Below are positions 48,441 through 48,817 of a stretch of DNA of 48,817 bases, in pieces. Position 1 is the stretch's first letter, and every line of letters starts with the position of its first letter. The DNA is taken from assembly GCA_964434535.1 (NCBI GenBank), contig CAYSWA010000018.1, forward strand, positions 1 to 48,817, written 5' to 3'. Both the position numbers and the translations under genes were made by a program. The stretch comes from SM23-32 sp964434535 (lineage in GTDB: Bacteria; Planctomycetota; Brocadiia; SM23-32). The notes beneath the pieces are model-generated. The model was not told where the DNA came from and did no database searches. It worked only from the letters and a program-made list of their open reading frames with translations.

Positions 48441-48645
48441 TGTCATCCTGAACCCCGCGCCAGCGGGGCGTGAGGATCTCCGACCAGGTCCTGCCCATGC
48501 CCGCCCGATGAGCACGCGCCATGGCATGAGCGGCACAGGGCGATGGCCTGCTCCTGGCCGCGAGCAGCATCCCTCGGCAGCGCAACGCGCTCGGTCGGAG
48601 ATGCTTCGCGCCGCCCAGGGCGGCACTCAGCAGGACGGTCTGCGG
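48441..48645. repeat. Composite imperfect inverted repeat (GTCATCCTGA/GAGGATCTC type)
   Basis: TGTCATCCTGAA (48441-48452) is followed by a hairpin CCCCGC-GCCA-GCGGGG (48453-48468) and GTGAGGATCTC. ATCTCCGACC (48476-48485) has a perfect inverted partner GGTCGGAGAT at 48593-48602, and CTCAGCAGGACG further right resembles the left end inverted. It looks like a degenerate palindromic intergenic element. No credible gene was found between 48324 and 48763. Confidence 0.6.
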
Positions 48646-48763
48646 CGCGCGCCCGCAAGCTGCCGCCCTGGACCCGCCACCGGCACCAGGTCCATCCTGG
48701 CAAGTCCGTGCTGCCATGATGCCACAACGGCCCCGCAGTTGAATGGACTCGCCCAAGCGGTCC

Positions 48764-48793
48764 TTGACCCCCCACGGGTGTCGGGCATAGAAT
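48764..48793 (+). promoter_or_regulatory. Promoter directed off the right edge
   Basis: TTGACC (48764-48769), an 18-bp spacer and TAGAAT (48788-48793) predict a start site near 48800. An ATG at 48814-48816, two bases from the edge, could be the start of the gene it serves. Confidence 0.65.
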
Positions 48794-48817
48794 GCGCCTC
48801 GGGCAGGACGACGATGC

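Noticed and set aside
48321..48775. Overlapping minus-strand frames near the right edge
   Set aside because: They cross an inverted-repeat element, contradict each other and show no protein-like features.

Overview
The window is high-GC bacterial DNA from what is most likely an uncultured Planctomycetota or related PVC-group organism. This is inference. It rests on a nearly complete peptidoglycan/division (dcw) cluster with no ftsA or ftsZ at its end, a long MraZ, a PilM-PilN-type fusion, a candidate sigma-54 promoter, several CxPxR sulfatases, a bacterial topoisomerase VI A subunit, and short periodic intergenic repeats. No rRNA or taxonomic marker is present to settle it.

Layout. 1-2.9 kb (minus strand): type IV pilus or type II secretion inner-membrane genes, namely a partial PilO-like gene running off the left edge and a PilM-PilN-like fusion. 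2.9-5.4 kb: miaA, a ROK sugar kinase and ruvX. 5.7-20.4 kb: the dcw operon behind a near-consensus sigma-70-type promoter, in the order mraZ-rsmH-ftsL-ftsI-murE-murF-mraY-ftsW-murG-murC-murB-ddl-ftsQ. It holds every cytoplasmic Mur ligase step from MurB and MurC to MurF plus both lipid steps, with tight or overlapping junctions. 20.4-24.7 kb: an FHA-GAF-HD-GYP signalling protein behind a candidate sigma-54 site, a lipoprotein, a RadC with an extra N-terminal four-cysteine domain, and an RNase HI. 24.8-27.0 kb: amrS, convergent with and overlapping an HD-GYP response regulator. 27.0-29.2 kb: an RraA-like gene and glyQ, each bracketed by inverted copies of a short periodic repeat. 29.3-32.7 kb: a sulfatase with a TIM-barrel isomerase, then topoisomerase VI subunit A.

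32.7-39.1 kb is a decaying zone. It carries fragments of a membrane glycosyltransferase-like gene (frameshift, internal deletion, nonsense codon), a UbiA/decaprenyl-phosphate phosphoribosyltransferase-like gene that has lost its catalytic segment, a methyltransferase cut off at motif I, and a Gfo/Idh fragment abutting tRNA-Lys. Apparently intact pgpA, a YfhO-like membrane protein, a GT2 glycosyltransferase and a URO-D-like gene lie among them. 39.1-48.3 kb: a lipoprotein and glpK from divergent promoters, then a minus-strand carbohydrate operon (GH106-like hydrolase, fucose/arabinose isomerase-like protein, PfkB kinase, sulfatase). The last 0.5 kb is non-coding, with a composite inverted repeat and a promoter pointing off the right edge.

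Promoters recur in a recognisable form: TTGACN, a 17-18 bp spacer, then TAGAAT, TATRRT or TAGACT. Start codons were chosen from Shine-Dalgarno placement, family N-termini and promoter positions. All functional calls come from motifs read by eye; no database search was possible.
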